64,000 bases of DNA from Roseiarcus sp963805295 (GTDB taxonomy: Bacteria > Pseudomonadota > Alphaproteobacteria > Rhizobiales > Beijerinckiaceae): the NCBI GenBank assembly GCA_963805295.1, contig CAWDTW010000018.1, forward strand, positions 65,135 to 129,134. Direction: 5' to 3'. Shown here one piece after another: positions 53,947 through 61,844 of this stretch. Under the pieces are notes generated by a model. The model did not search any database and had not been told where the DNA came from. It saw only the letters and a list, made by a program, of their open reading frames with translations. The stretch's first letter is position 1; each line of letters starts with the position of its first letter. The position numbers and the translations under genes were made by a program.

Positions 53947-54144
53947 ATGACCAGATTCGAGTGGCGGGTCGACGACGTCGGCGCCGCTTCCACAGAGCGG
54001 ACGCTCAAGTTCGTTCTGACGCTAATCGTCACGACCCTGATCGTCGCGCTGGCCGTCTATGTGCTGAGCGCCCCGCTTTTCGGCGCGGGGTCGAATGCCC
54101 CCACCCACCGAGCCGCGGTCGCGCCGCTCCGCGCCCATTCGTGA
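53947..54144 (+). CDS. Small single-pass membrane protein, copy 2
   Basis: A 65-residue paralogue of the product at 53503: MTRFEWRVDDVGAASTERT, helix LKFVLTLIVTTLIVALAVYV and tail LSAPLFGAGSNAPTHRAAV. The upstream 80 bases, including the GTTAAT block and the AGGAACCGCCGTC leader, are also copied. No CRP-type site is found before this copy, so it depends on readthrough or a separate promoter. Confidence 0.75.
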   Translation: MTRFEWRVDDVGAASTERTLKFVLTLIVTTLIVALAVYVLSAPLFGAGSNAPTHRAAVAPLRAHS

Positions 54145-54163
54145 ATTCGCCCGGCGATGGGGT

Positions 54164-55240
54164 TCATCGGCCGGTGAGCCGGTCGACATAGACGCGCTCG
54201 ACGCCTAGGCGGTCCGTGACCGCGTAACGGCCTTCGCCGTACGGGCGGATCGACTGCGGGCCGATCGCGACCTTGCCATGGCCGCCGGGGATGTCGAGCA
54301 CATAGGTCGGCATCGCGAGGCCAGAGAGCCGGGCGCGCAGAAGCCGCATCAGCTCCCGGCCCCTGGCGATCGGGACGCGCCAGTGCGCCGTGCCCGGCGC
54401 GAGGTCGCCGTGGTGCAGGTAGTAGGGTTTGACGCCCGCCTCGACGAAGGCGCGCATCAGCGCCTCCAGCGCGCCGACGTCGTCATTGACGCCCTTCAAG
54501 AGCACGCTCTGGCTGACGAGCATGATCCCGCGCTCGGCGAGGCGCCGGCAGGCCACACGGGCTTCCGCGCTGAGTTCGCGCGGATGGTTGGCGTGCACGG
54601 CGACGACGACCGTCTTGCCGCCCACGCTCAGCGCGCGCGCGAGCGCCGCCGTCACGCGCTCGGGCGCGGCGACCGGCAGGCGGGTGTGCCAGCGCAGGGT
54701 CCTCACGTGCTCGATGGCGGCGATCGCCCGCGTCGCCTCGGCGACGCGCCGGGGTGAGAGCGTCAGCGGATCGCCGCCGGTGAGGATGACCTCCCATATT
54801 TGCGGGCGCTGGCGCACGTAGTCGAGCGCGGCGGCGAATTCGCTGCGGCTCAGCGAGGCCGAGCCCGGCCCGATCCGCTCGCGGCGGAAGCAGAAGCGGC
54901 AATAGACGGCGCAGACGGCGACCAGCTTGATCAGCACCCGGTCGGGATAGCGATGCACCAGCCCCTTGATCGGGCTTTTGGCGTCGTCGCCGATCGGGTC
55001 GTCGATTTCGGCCGGATCGCGAAAAAGCTCGCGCCCCTCGGGCACGAACTGGCGCGCGATCGGGTCGGCCGGGTCGCCTTTCGCGATGAGGCCGGCGAGC
55101 GCCGGGGTCAGGCCGATCGCGTAGCGCTTCGCGACCGCCTCGAGTTCGGGGAGCCGCGAACGATCGGCGAGGCCGGCCTCGATCAGTGCATCGGGCGTGG
55201 TCAGGCGGCGCGGTGCGGAGCCAGAAGTCTGTTGGTTCAT
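54164..55240 (-). CDS. Lysine 2,3-aminomutase-like radical SAM protein
   Basis: A 358-residue radical SAM enzyme. The iron-sulfur motif is CAVYCRFCFRRE (C-x3-C-x2-C). PLP- and SAM-related blocks follow: EVILTGGDPLTLSPRR, HANHPRELSAEA, SVLLKGVND, PYYLHHGDLAPGTAHWRVP and YVLDIPGGHGKV. It shifts amino groups on lysine, either free (KamA) or, in the EpmB role, to make beta-lysine for EF-P modification. No epmA or efp gene is in view. The start at 55240 follows family length. Confidence 0.9.
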   Translation of the reverse strand: MNQQTSGSAPRRLTTPDALIEAGLADRSRLPELEAVAKRYAIGLTPALAGLIAKGDPADPIARQFVPEGRELFRDPAEIDDPIGDDAKSPIKGLVHRYPDRVLIKLVAVCAVYCRFCFRRERIGPGSASLSRSEFAAALDYVRQRPQIWEVILTGGDPLTLSPRRVAEATRAIAAIEHVRTLRWHTRLPVAAPERVTAALARALSVGGKTVVVAVHANHPRELSAEARVACRRLAERGIMLVSQSVLLKGVNDDVGALEALMRAFVEAGVKPYYLHHGDLAPGTAHWRVPIARGRELMRLLRARLSGLAMPTYVLDIPGGHGKVAIGPQSIRPYGEGRYAVTDRLGVERVYVDRLTGR

Positions 55241-55281
55241 TGGCGTGCCGTTGTTACAGGCGCTATACAAGAAGGGTAAAT

Positions 55282-56016
55282 ATGTCGACCGGTCGTTATC
55301 ACGAAGCGAGGCCGCGCGGCGGCTTCGTTTTGGGGCGCACCCGCGGGCGCGCCGGTCAGCGACGGACGGGAGGCAAGAAAATTTCGCCGACTTCAACTTC
55401 TTCATCGCGGTTCGAGGCGGAAGGCGTGCGGGGATTCCTGCACAAGGCGGCCGAGGGCGCCGGCGACGGGATGGTGCTGACGCACGGCGCCGGAGGCGAC
55501 TGCAACGCGCCGCTGCTGCTCGCGGTCGCGGACGCCTTTCGGAGCGCGGGGGTCACCGTGTTGCGCTGCGATCTGCCATACCGTCAGCAGAGGTCATCGG
55601 GACCGCCGAGGCCTGGGGACGCTGCGAAGGACCGCGCCGGGCTTCGGTCAGCCGTCGCGGCGCTGCGGGGCGTCGTGAGCGGCAGGATTTTTCTCGCGGG
55701 GCAGTCTTATGGCGGCCGCCAGGCCAGCATGTTGGCGGCCGACGAGCCCGAACTCGTCGAAGCGCTGTTGCTGTTGTCCTACCCGCTTCATCCGCCCGGC
55801 AAGCCGGCGGAGATGCGAACCGCCCATTTCCCAAAACTTCGCACCCGAGCCCTGTTCGTCCAGGGCTCCAGGGACCCGTTCGGATCGATCGATGAACTGA
55901 ACGCGGCGCTGACGATGATTCCGGCCCCCCACACGCTGATCGTCGTCGAAGGCGCAGGGCACGATTTGAGGCGTGGGCGGCTCGATCTCGACGCCCTGGT
56001 CCGCGGCCTGTCCTGA
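55282..56016 (+). CDS. Alpha/beta hydrolase (KANL3/Tex30-like)
   Basis: A 244-residue alpha/beta hydrolase. The nucleophile elbow GQSYGGRQAS has serine replaced in its usual G-x-S-x-G context as G-Q-S-Y-G. THGAGGDCNAPLL supplies the oxyanion loop, FVQGSRDPFGS the acid and VEGAGHDL the histidine. The catalytic triad looks complete. The first 40 residues are basic and less conserved, so a start further downstream is possible. Divergent from the aminomutase-like gene. Substrate unknown. Confidence 0.85.
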   Translation: MSTGRYHEARPRGGFVLGRTRGRAGQRRTGGKKISPTSTSSSRFEAEGVRGFLHKAAEGAGDGMVLTHGAGGDCNAPLLLAVADAFRSAGVTVLRCDLPYRQQRSSGPPRPGDAAKDRAGLRSAVAALRGVVSGRIFLAGQSYGGRQASMLAADEPELVEALLLLSYPLHPPGKPAEMRTAHFPKLRTRALFVQGSRDPFGSIDELNAALTMIPAPHTLIVVEGAGHDLRRGRLDLDALVRGLS

Positions 56017-56140
56017 TTCGTCGCCACGTCGGCCCCGCGGCGATGTGGTAAAATTGCTGCAATTGGTCGATCTTCATTCCGCGAGCGCAGAGGAGGGGGT
56101 AAAGCGCGCGACCTCGAGCTAGCCAGAGGAGAGCGACATC

Positions 56141-57571
56141 ATGACCCAGCTTGCTGATCTCGGCGTATTCGGCCTTTCGACCATGGGCGCCAACCTCGCG
56201 CGCAACGCGGCCCGACACGGCTTTGGCGTCGCGCTCTTCAACCGTCACGGCGCGCGCACGGACGAGCTTGTCGCCGCCCACGGCGAGGAAGGCCGCTTCA
56301 TCGCCGCCCGAAGCCTCGCCGAATTCGCCGCGGCTCTCGCCAAGCCGCGCGCGATTCTCGTCATGGTCCAGGCAGGCAAGGCGGTTGACGACGTCATCGA
56401 CGAGTTGCTGCCCCATCTCGAGGCCGGCGACATTGTCATCGACGGCGGCAACTCGCTTTTCACCGACACCAACCGGCGCGCGAGAAGCCTGAAGGAGAAA
56501 AATATCCGCTTTCTCGGGATGGGCGTGTCCGGCGGCGAAGAAGGCGCCCTCCTGGGACCGAGCATGATGCCGGGCGGCGACGCCTCGGCCTATGCGCGCA
56601 TCGAACCCATGGTCACGAAAATGGCGGCCCAGGTCGATGGGCAGCCGTGTTGCGTTTTCATCGGGCCGGAAGGCTCCGGACATTACGTCAAGATGGTGCA
56701 TAACGGAATTGAATACGCCGACATGCAGCTCATCGCCGAGGCCTATGATCTCATCAAGTCGGTCTACGGGCTCGACCCGGTCGCCATCGCTGATGTTTTC
56801 GAAGAATGGAACAAAGGCGAACTCGATTCCTACCTCATCGAGATCACCGCAGCTGTCCTGCGCAAGCGCGACTCCGCCGGCGCCCCGCTCGTCGACGTCA
56901 TCGTGGACGAAGCGGAGCAGAAGGGCACGGGACGCTGGACCGCGCAATCGGCGCTCGATCTCGGCGTGCCGTTGACTTCGATCACCGAGGCGGTTTACGC
57001 CCGCACGCTGTCGGCCCGCCGGGCGCAGCGCATCGCCGCCCACCAACGGATCCCTGGACCAGCTTTGAGTCCGCGCAAGGCTGGCCAGCGGGACATCGAC
57101 GCCATCCGCGACGCGCTCTACGCCTCGAAGATCATCGCCTATGCGCAGGGGTTCGAACAGCTGACCGCTGCGTCCGACCAGTTCGGCTGGGATCTGAAAC
57201 TGGGCGAGATCGCATCGATCTGGCGCGGCGGCTGCATCATTCGCGCCCGCTTCCTCAAACGCATTCGCGACGCCTATGACGCCGGCGAAAGAATCGAGAA
57301 CCTCGTGATGCAAGGCGCCTTTCGCGACGCCCTCGTGACTGCCGAACCGGCGTGGCGGCGCGTTGTCGCGCTCGGCGTCGAGCAGGGCGTGCCGACACCG
57401 GCCTTCTCGTCGTCGATCGCCTATTTTGACGGCCTGCGGCGCGATCGCGGCCCCGCCAACCTCTTGCAGGGCCTGCGCGACTATTTCGGCGCGCACACGT
57501 ACCGCCGGCTCGACAAGCCCGGCAGCTTTCACACCCGCTGGGCTCAGGACGGTGAAGAGGTGAGCGTCTGA
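56141..57571 (+). CDS. gnd: NADP-dependent 6-phosphogluconate dehydrogenase, decarboxylating
   Basis: A 476-residue long-chain Gnd of the oxidative pentose phosphate pathway (6-phosphogluconate to ribulose-5-phosphate, CO2 and NADPH). The N-terminal Rossmann fold is LGVFGLSTMGANLARN. The substrate motif is IDGGNSLFTDTNRR, the catalytic block FLGMGVSGGEEGALLGPSMMPGG and HYVKMVHNGIEYADMQ, and the tail has GSFHTRW. Zwf and Pgl are not in the window. Ends 60 bases before a tRNA-Leu fragment. Confidence 0.96.
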   Translation: MTQLADLGVFGLSTMGANLARNAARHGFGVALFNRHGARTDELVAAHGEEGRFIAARSLAEFAAALAKPRAILVMVQAGKAVDDVIDELLPHLEAGDIVIDGGNSLFTDTNRRARSLKEKNIRFLGMGVSGGEEGALLGPSMMPGGDASAYARIEPMVTKMAAQVDGQPCCVFIGPEGSGHYVKMVHNGIEYADMQLIAEAYDLIKSVYGLDPVAIADVFEEWNKGELDSYLIEITAAVLRKRDSAGAPLVDVIVDEAEQKGTGRWTAQSALDLGVPLTSITEAVYARTLSARRAQRIAAHQRIPGPALSPRKAGQRDIDAIRDALYASKIIAYAQGFEQLTAASDQFGWDLKLGEIASIWRGGCIIRARFLKRIRDAYDAGERIENLVMQGAFRDALVTAEPAWRRVVALGVEQGVPTPAFSSSIAYFDGLRRDRGPANLLQGLRDYFGAHTYRRLDKPGSFHTRWAQDGEEVSV

Positions 57572-57630
57572 CCGGCGCGACCCCGGTGAACCGCGAAGGC
57601 CGCGCGAATGCGGTCATTGCGCCGAGCGTT

Positions 57631-57695
57631 TGGTGCGGACGGCGGGGATCGAACCCGCACGGCCTCGCGGCCGAGAGATTTTAAGTCTCTTGCGT
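57631..57695 (-). tRNA. tRNA-Leu(UAA) 3' fragment (probable integration site)
   Basis: On the minus strand this reads ACGCAAGAGACTTAAAATCT, then a long variable arm, a T arm with GTTCGAT and acceptor 3' strand GTCCGC-A-CCA with encoded CCA (57631-57633). The anticodon TAA is at 57681-57683 (complement). Upstream, where the acceptor 5' strand and D arm should be, sequence is unrelated and AT-rich, so the gene is not complete. This is the pattern left when an integrative element recombines into a tRNA 3' end. Confidence 0.8.
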
Positions 57696-58167
57696 AAACT
57701 GGTAACATATTGATTTCTATAAGAGAATTGATGTTTATTAAATCGCCTGTGCTAATTTCTGTGCTAAAAGCGGCACCCAGCTCCGCTTTCGCGGACCTGG
57801 GTGGCAAATTGTCGGGCGGATGTGGCGGCGAACTGTCCTGCCAAGTCCCGAATTGGTCAACATCTCTTCTGAAGACTGGTAGGGCGGCCTCGCGCGATGT
57901 CAAGCGATAGCGCAGCGCCCCGCATCCGCATTGCCGAGGCGGTCCGACGTATTTCTGAAGCGAATCTGGGTTTGAACGGGACCGCAAACTCTCTTTGCAC
58001 CTCCCAATTTCAGCCCGCGCCAAATCGAGACGTGGAAGGATTCCATCCTGGCACAAGCCAATCTCTCGATCAGAAATCCGCTTAAGACAGCGGAATTTTC
58101 GATAACGATACACCACAGGATTCATACATCATGTTGACAATTCCGCTGAAACAGCGGATATTCAGAC
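57696..58167. other. Island start, no intact gene seen
   Basis: About 470 bases. The first 60 are AT-rich (AACATATTGATTTCTATAAG) and carry TGTGCTAA twice near 57743-57765, a motif that reappears beside the right-hand tRNA fragment at 63933. I see no integrase gene. A weak leftward frame from 58125 is not supported. Confidence 0.5.
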
Positions 58168-58985
58168 ATGGTTTATGGACGGCACGGCAATATCGCTTCC
58201 TACGTTACGGGGCTGCTCGCCTCGGGACGGCTGGTCTTCCTGCGGGAGGAGGCCCAGAAAGCCAACAATATAAGTCGGGGGGCCTTCCTTGACGCGGCTG
58301 AAAAGCTGCACAAGCGGCACCAGCTCTTTAGCCCCCGGCGCGGCTTCTACGTCGTGGTGCCTCCGCAATATCTGAATTTGGGAAGCCCTCCGCCCGCCTC
58401 CTTCATTGACGACCTCATGCGCTACGAGAGCCGTCCTTATTATGTCGGCCTTCTGAAAGCGGCCGAACTGCACGGTGCCGCACATCAAGCCGTGATGGAA
58501 TTCCAGGTCGTCACCAACAAGCGGATGCCGGAGATCCGGGCAGGCCGCACCAAGATCGCCTTCTACTATCGCAAGGACTGACGGAAATCTGCCGCCGGCA
58601 TCGAAGAGCGCAAAACGGATACGGGGAACATGAAGATCTCGTCGGCCGAGCTGACGATTCTGGACCTTCTGCGTTATCCGCAGGCAAGCGGCGGGCTCGA
58701 CAATGTCGTGACTGTCCTTGAGGATCTCGGTCGAGTCGATGCCGAAAACCTTGCGACCCTTCGCGCGTGCCTTTGAGCGGAACGATCGTTCAAGCCTGGG
58801 TTATCTCCTGGACCAGCGAGCCACGCGAACACGCGAACAGAGCTGCACGAATCCTCGAGGCAGGACCGGCCACTGCAATGGATTGAGCTTGAACCCTCCT
58901 TGACTGCCAATCCAGGAGACGGCACCCCCGGCCGATTGAGCGCGACAAGCGCTGGCGGACCATCGTCAGGCGCGTCCCGGAGCGC
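58168..58985 (+). pseudogene. AbiEi-type antitoxin, decayed
   Basis: Type IV toxin-antitoxin (AbiE) antitoxin. The first 137 codons are intact: LASGRLVFLREEAQKANNIS (winged helix), then FSPRRGFYVVVPPQYLNLG, SFIDDLMRYESRPYYVGLLKAAELHG and IRAGRTKIAFYYRKD. After a stop at about 58579 the expected C-terminal domain continues in other frames (MKISSAELTILDLLRYPQAS at about 58630, WIELEPSL near 58880). Several indels have broken it. The partner AbiEii follows. Confidence 0.82.
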
Positions 58986-58990
58986 GACAT

Positions 58991-59565
58991 ATGATCCCGA
59001 TGATGAACATCGTCGCGTGGAGCGCCAACGCACCCTGGGGCGAGATGCGGCAGGTCGAGCAGGACCTCATCATCAGCCGCGCGCTTATCGACCTGTTCAG
59101 CGATCCGGTGCTCAGGCGGAATTACGGTTCCGCGGTGGCACCGCGCTCAACAAGCTGCTGTTTCCCAAGCCAGTGCGCTATTCGGAGGACATCGATCTGG
59201 TCCGACCGAGGCCGGGCCGATCGGCCCGATCCTGACCGCGTCCGGGCCGGCTGGAACCTTGGCTCGGACGAGCCGTTTCGATCAAAGCCAGGTCGCGCGG
59301 GAGCGGGATTCCGGACCAGGGCGGAAGACCGCAACGGCGCCGATCCGCCTGAAGGTCGAGATCAACACGGCGGAGACGAGGCCTACGACCGCCGCAAGCG
59401 GTCCCCCTCAGCATCGATAACCCCTGGTTCACCGGCAGCGCCGACATCGCAACCTTTCACGCGAGGAAATGCTGGCGACCAAGCTGCGCGCCCTGCTTCA
59501 ACGCAATAAAGGGCGCGATCTGCTCGATCTCGCTCATGCCCTCGACGTGTTTCGCATTCTGAATA
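58991..59565 (+). pseudogene. AbiEii-type nucleotidyltransferase toxin, decayed
   Basis: Remnant of the AbiE toxin. It begins MIPMMNIVAWSANAPWGEMR, then QVEQDLIISRALIDLFSDPV. Pieces of the nucleotidyltransferase core appear in other frames: RFRGGTALNKLLFPKPVRYS and EDIDLVRPR (59130-59220), then LATKLRALLQRNKGRDLLDL (59472-59535). The end is lost and joins the HEPN-type fragment at about 59565. Too many breaks for function. Confidence 0.8.
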
Positions 59566-59569
59566 GGGA

Positions 59570-59995
59570 ATGCCGACTTTTGTCAGGCGGTTCGGGGCGG
59601 CCGACCCCCCCTTGGATATTAAAGATTTCCAGGATGCCGATTTGGATCGCCTGCTTGAGCCGATCGACGATCTCGTTGAGCGCCGGAATTTAGTCGCACA
59701 CGGCACCATAGATGACATTGAAACAGTTGATCTTCTGAATGAGCGGTGCCAGTTCGTCGCGGCGTTCGCGAAAGCGCTGTACGAGTTGCTGCAACTGGAA
59801 ATGTTGCGGGTCGAGGTAGCAAGCAGGCATTCACACGCCCTGGGTCGGCCGATCGACGTATTTAACGATCATATCATTTGCTTCGAGGCCAAGGGCTGCA
59901 AAATTGCCGTTGGGGATCTCAGGAATCCCCTCATTTCGAGAACGGCCTGGTTTCGAGGCTTTTTGGCCCTCATAAGGGGCGACGGAGGGCCCTAA
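59570..59995 (+). pseudogene. HEPN-type protein fragment
   Basis: 141 codons whose opening (ADLDRLLEPIDDLVERRNLVAHG) holds the R-x4-6-H HEPN signature in the form RRNLVAHG, close to the RNxVAHG of RiboL-PSP-HEPN-like RNases. A helical stretch follows (LNERCQFVAAFAKALYELLQ), then a less recognisable tail (GDLRNPLISRT...). The true N-terminus is missing because the frame begins right at the join with the AbiEii remnant, so it is probably a fragment of a larger defence protein. Confidence 0.6.
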
Positions 59996-60077
59996 GGTCC
60001 CACATTGAGCATGGCGCAACCTCTTTCTCGACAATTCGGAGCCCCGAACTCGCGCTTCAGGACTTGTCATACGAGAA

Positions 60078-60332
60078 TTGTCGCAGCGAAGCGCCAACCT
60101 CCAGTTGCATTTTGGTCCTCGAAAAAATGAGGGGATGGCTGAGGTTGGGGATCGTATCGTTGCTGCAACTGGAGACCCGCTCGTTCCATTTCGATGGAGT
60201 TCAGTGATCCGTTTGGAGGTAGATCGCACAGCGCATCAATCACTTGACATCACGCCGTCAGCGAAGTTCGGAGTGCAAGTGGACTTTAGCGCTCGGAAAA
60301 ATCACGACTACTTTTTGTTGCCGAAGCGTTAG
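60078..60332 (+). other. Possible coding fragment, unknown
   Basis: 84 codons ending LDITPSAKFGVQVDFSARKN, HDYFLLPKR. The end looks like a real protein C-terminus, possibly of the preceding HEPN-type gene in a different frame, but no family is recognised and no ribosome-binding site is seen. Low confidence. Confidence 0.3.
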
Positions 60333-60427
60333 CAGCCCATTGATGGCCATATTGCGGCTCCAAAAGCTGGTAACGTTACCGCTTCGTGAACGGGCGGGCT
60401 CATCGCGAAGGTTGGGATTTTGCGGGC

Positions 60428-61006
60428 ATGAAGCACCACAAGGCGAGGCGGGCGGCGCTCTTGGCGCTGGCGATGGCGTTTCTGGCCGCCGCGTGGGTGT
60501 GGGACGGCCTGATCGCGATCGAGAGGCTGATCGTCCCGCCCATCCCCTGGACGCGGCTCAAGCACGCATTCGCCGTGATCGTCGATCGTCTGCCGGCACC
60601 CTTGGTCTTGGTGATTTTTCTCGTGCCGCTGCTGATCGTCGAGCCGCTGCTGACGCTGTGCGTCGTGGCGATGGCGATGGGCTATGTGGTCTCCGGCGCG
60701 ATCGCCTGGGTCCTGCTAAAAGTGCTTGCCCTCGCCTTCATCCCCGCAATCTTCGATCTCACGCAACACAAGCTGATGACAATGCCCTGGTTCGTCTGGG
60801 GGTACGACAAGGTGATGGCTTGGCATCACTACGCCGACCGGATCGTCGCGCCCTACAAGCAGGCGGCGGCGGCGCTCCTGCGGCAATGGCGGCGGCGGGC
60901 ATTCGTCACGACGAGTTGGCTGCCCGGCGTCGCCCAGCTCGCCGCGCGCTTTGCCGCGCGGCGGCGCGCCGCCAACGGCCGCCCGCCGTTGCCATTGGGC
61001 GGGTAA
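60428..61006 (+). CDS. Hypothetical membrane protein of an integrated element
   Basis: A 192-residue protein with three or four hydrophobic segments (LLALAMAFLAAAWVWDGLIAI; PLVLVIFLVPLLIVEPLLTLCVV; GYVVSGAIAWVLLKVLALAFIPAIF) and a basic cytoplasmic tail. Codons are strongly GC-rich, unlike the AT-rich gene at 61845. It overlaps, on the opposite strand, the extended end of the recombinase gene. No family recognised. Confidence 0.65.
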   Translation: MKHHKARRAALLALAMAFLAAAWVWDGLIAIERLIVPPIPWTRLKHAFAVIVDRLPAPLVLVIFLVPLLIVEPLLTLCVVAMAMGYVVSGAIAWVLLKVLALAFIPAIFDLTQHKLMTMPWFVWGYDKVMAWHHYADRIVAPYKQAAAALLRQWRRRAFVTTSWLPGVAQLAARFAARRRAANGRPPLPLGG

Positions 61007-61564
61007 AGTCATGAGTTCGGACAAGCGCGAAATCGTCGCGCCGCTGACGTTGTAGGTGCGACCGATCTCGGCGAGGGTTTCCTCGCCCTCGTCGCGACGC
61101 TTAATGGCTTCCTTCCGCTGATGCTGCGTCAGCTTAAATGGCCGCCCCAAGCTTTGCCCCCGCGCCTTGGCGCGGGCGCGGCCTTCGCCGGTGCGGGCGC
61201 GGATCAATTCGCGCTCAAACTCCGCAAGCCCGCCAAGCACGGTCAGCATCAAGCGCCCGTGCGCCGTGGTCGTGTCCGCCCATGTGTCGGCAAGGGATTT
61301 GAAGCTCGCGCCGCGCTCCGCGATCTTCGCCAGGGTGTTCAACAGGTCGCGCGTCGAGCGCGCCAGGCGGTCGAGGCGGGTGACAAGCAGGGCGTCGCCC
61401 TCGGCGAGGGCGGTCGAGGGCGCTTCGCCAGCTCGCGCGCGCTCGGTCTTGGCTCCGCTCGCGGTCTCGCGAAACACCTTCTCGGCTCCGGCGGCGCGGA
61501 GTTGCTTCACCTGCGCGTCAACGCTCTGGCCGTCGGTCGAGACTTGGGCGTAACCGTAAATCAT
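60716..61564 (-). CDS. Serine recombinase (resolvase/invertase family) with run-on C-terminus
   Basis: The N-terminal catalytic domain is MIYGYAQVSTDGQSVDAQ with the nucleophile Ser at residue 9, LDRLARSTRDLLN with the two active-site arginines and AEFERELIRARTGEGR. A C-terminal HTH follows (LTQHQRKEAIKRR, IGRTYNVSGATISRL) where relatives stop, at about residue 185. Here the frame runs on 97 codons to 60716, antisense to the membrane protein gene, so the normal stop is lost. The Arg of the usual YARVS is Gln (YAQVS). Residues 42-56 (TERARAGEAPSTALA) look like two compensating shifts. Activity is doubtful. Confidence 0.82.
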   Translation of the reverse strand: MIYGYAQVSTDGQSVDAQVKQLRAAGAEKVFRETASGAKTERARAGEAPSTALAEGDALLVTRLDRLARSTRDLLNTLAKIAERGASFKSLADTWADTTTAHGRLMLTVLGGLAEFERELIRARTGEGRARAKARGQSLGRPFKLTQHQRKEAIKRRDEGEETLAEIGRTYNVSGATISRLSELMTLPAQWQRRAAVGGAPPRGKARGELGDAGQPTRRDECPPPPLPQERRRRLLVGRDDPVGVVMPSHHLVVPPDEPGHCHQLVLREIEDCGDEGEGKHF

Positions 61565-61806
61565 GCGTGGAATTATGACGCCGACTTATGCAAAGGAAAA
61601 GCGCAATTTCTTCAAAGGGCTAAGTTTTTTGCATAAGTCTTGATTAATGCACGGAAGGGGGGCGGGTGCCAGCGCTTTTCAGGGTTCCGGGGTCTGTGTG
61701 CGTCTCGGTCGTCGCCCCCGCCGCCCGGGCTCTGTTCGCAAAAACTAGAGCTTTGCAACAGAGCCCCTTCGTTGGGGAGTTCAAACTATATTTTGACTTT
61801 TGATTT
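61565..61806. other. Intergenic between the recombinase and the AT-rich gene
   Basis: About 240 bases. It contains the recombinase promoter region and possibly its res site. GC content falls steadily from left to right, marking the boundary to foreign AT-rich DNA. No gene supported. Confidence 0.5.
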
Positions 61807-61814
61807 GATATAAT
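61807..61814 (+). promoter_or_regulatory. Extended -10 promoter TG-N-TATAAT
   Basis: TATAAT at 61809-61814 is a perfect -10 with the extended TG one base earlier (61806-61807). The TTGACT at 61793 is only 10 bases away, too close to be a -35. It lies 30 bases before the start codon at 61845. Confidence 0.6.
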
Positions 61815-61844
61815 GCTCCGCGCAACAAATACTTTGGGGTAAAT

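Noticed and set aside
60716..61006. Novel C-terminal domain of the recombinase
   Set aside because: This stretch is Arg/Pro-rich and antisense to a membrane protein gene. It looks like run-on after a lost stop.
61793..61814. Classical -35/-10 promoter TTGACT ... TATAAT
   Set aside because: The spacing is only 10 bases. I kept the extended -10 alone.
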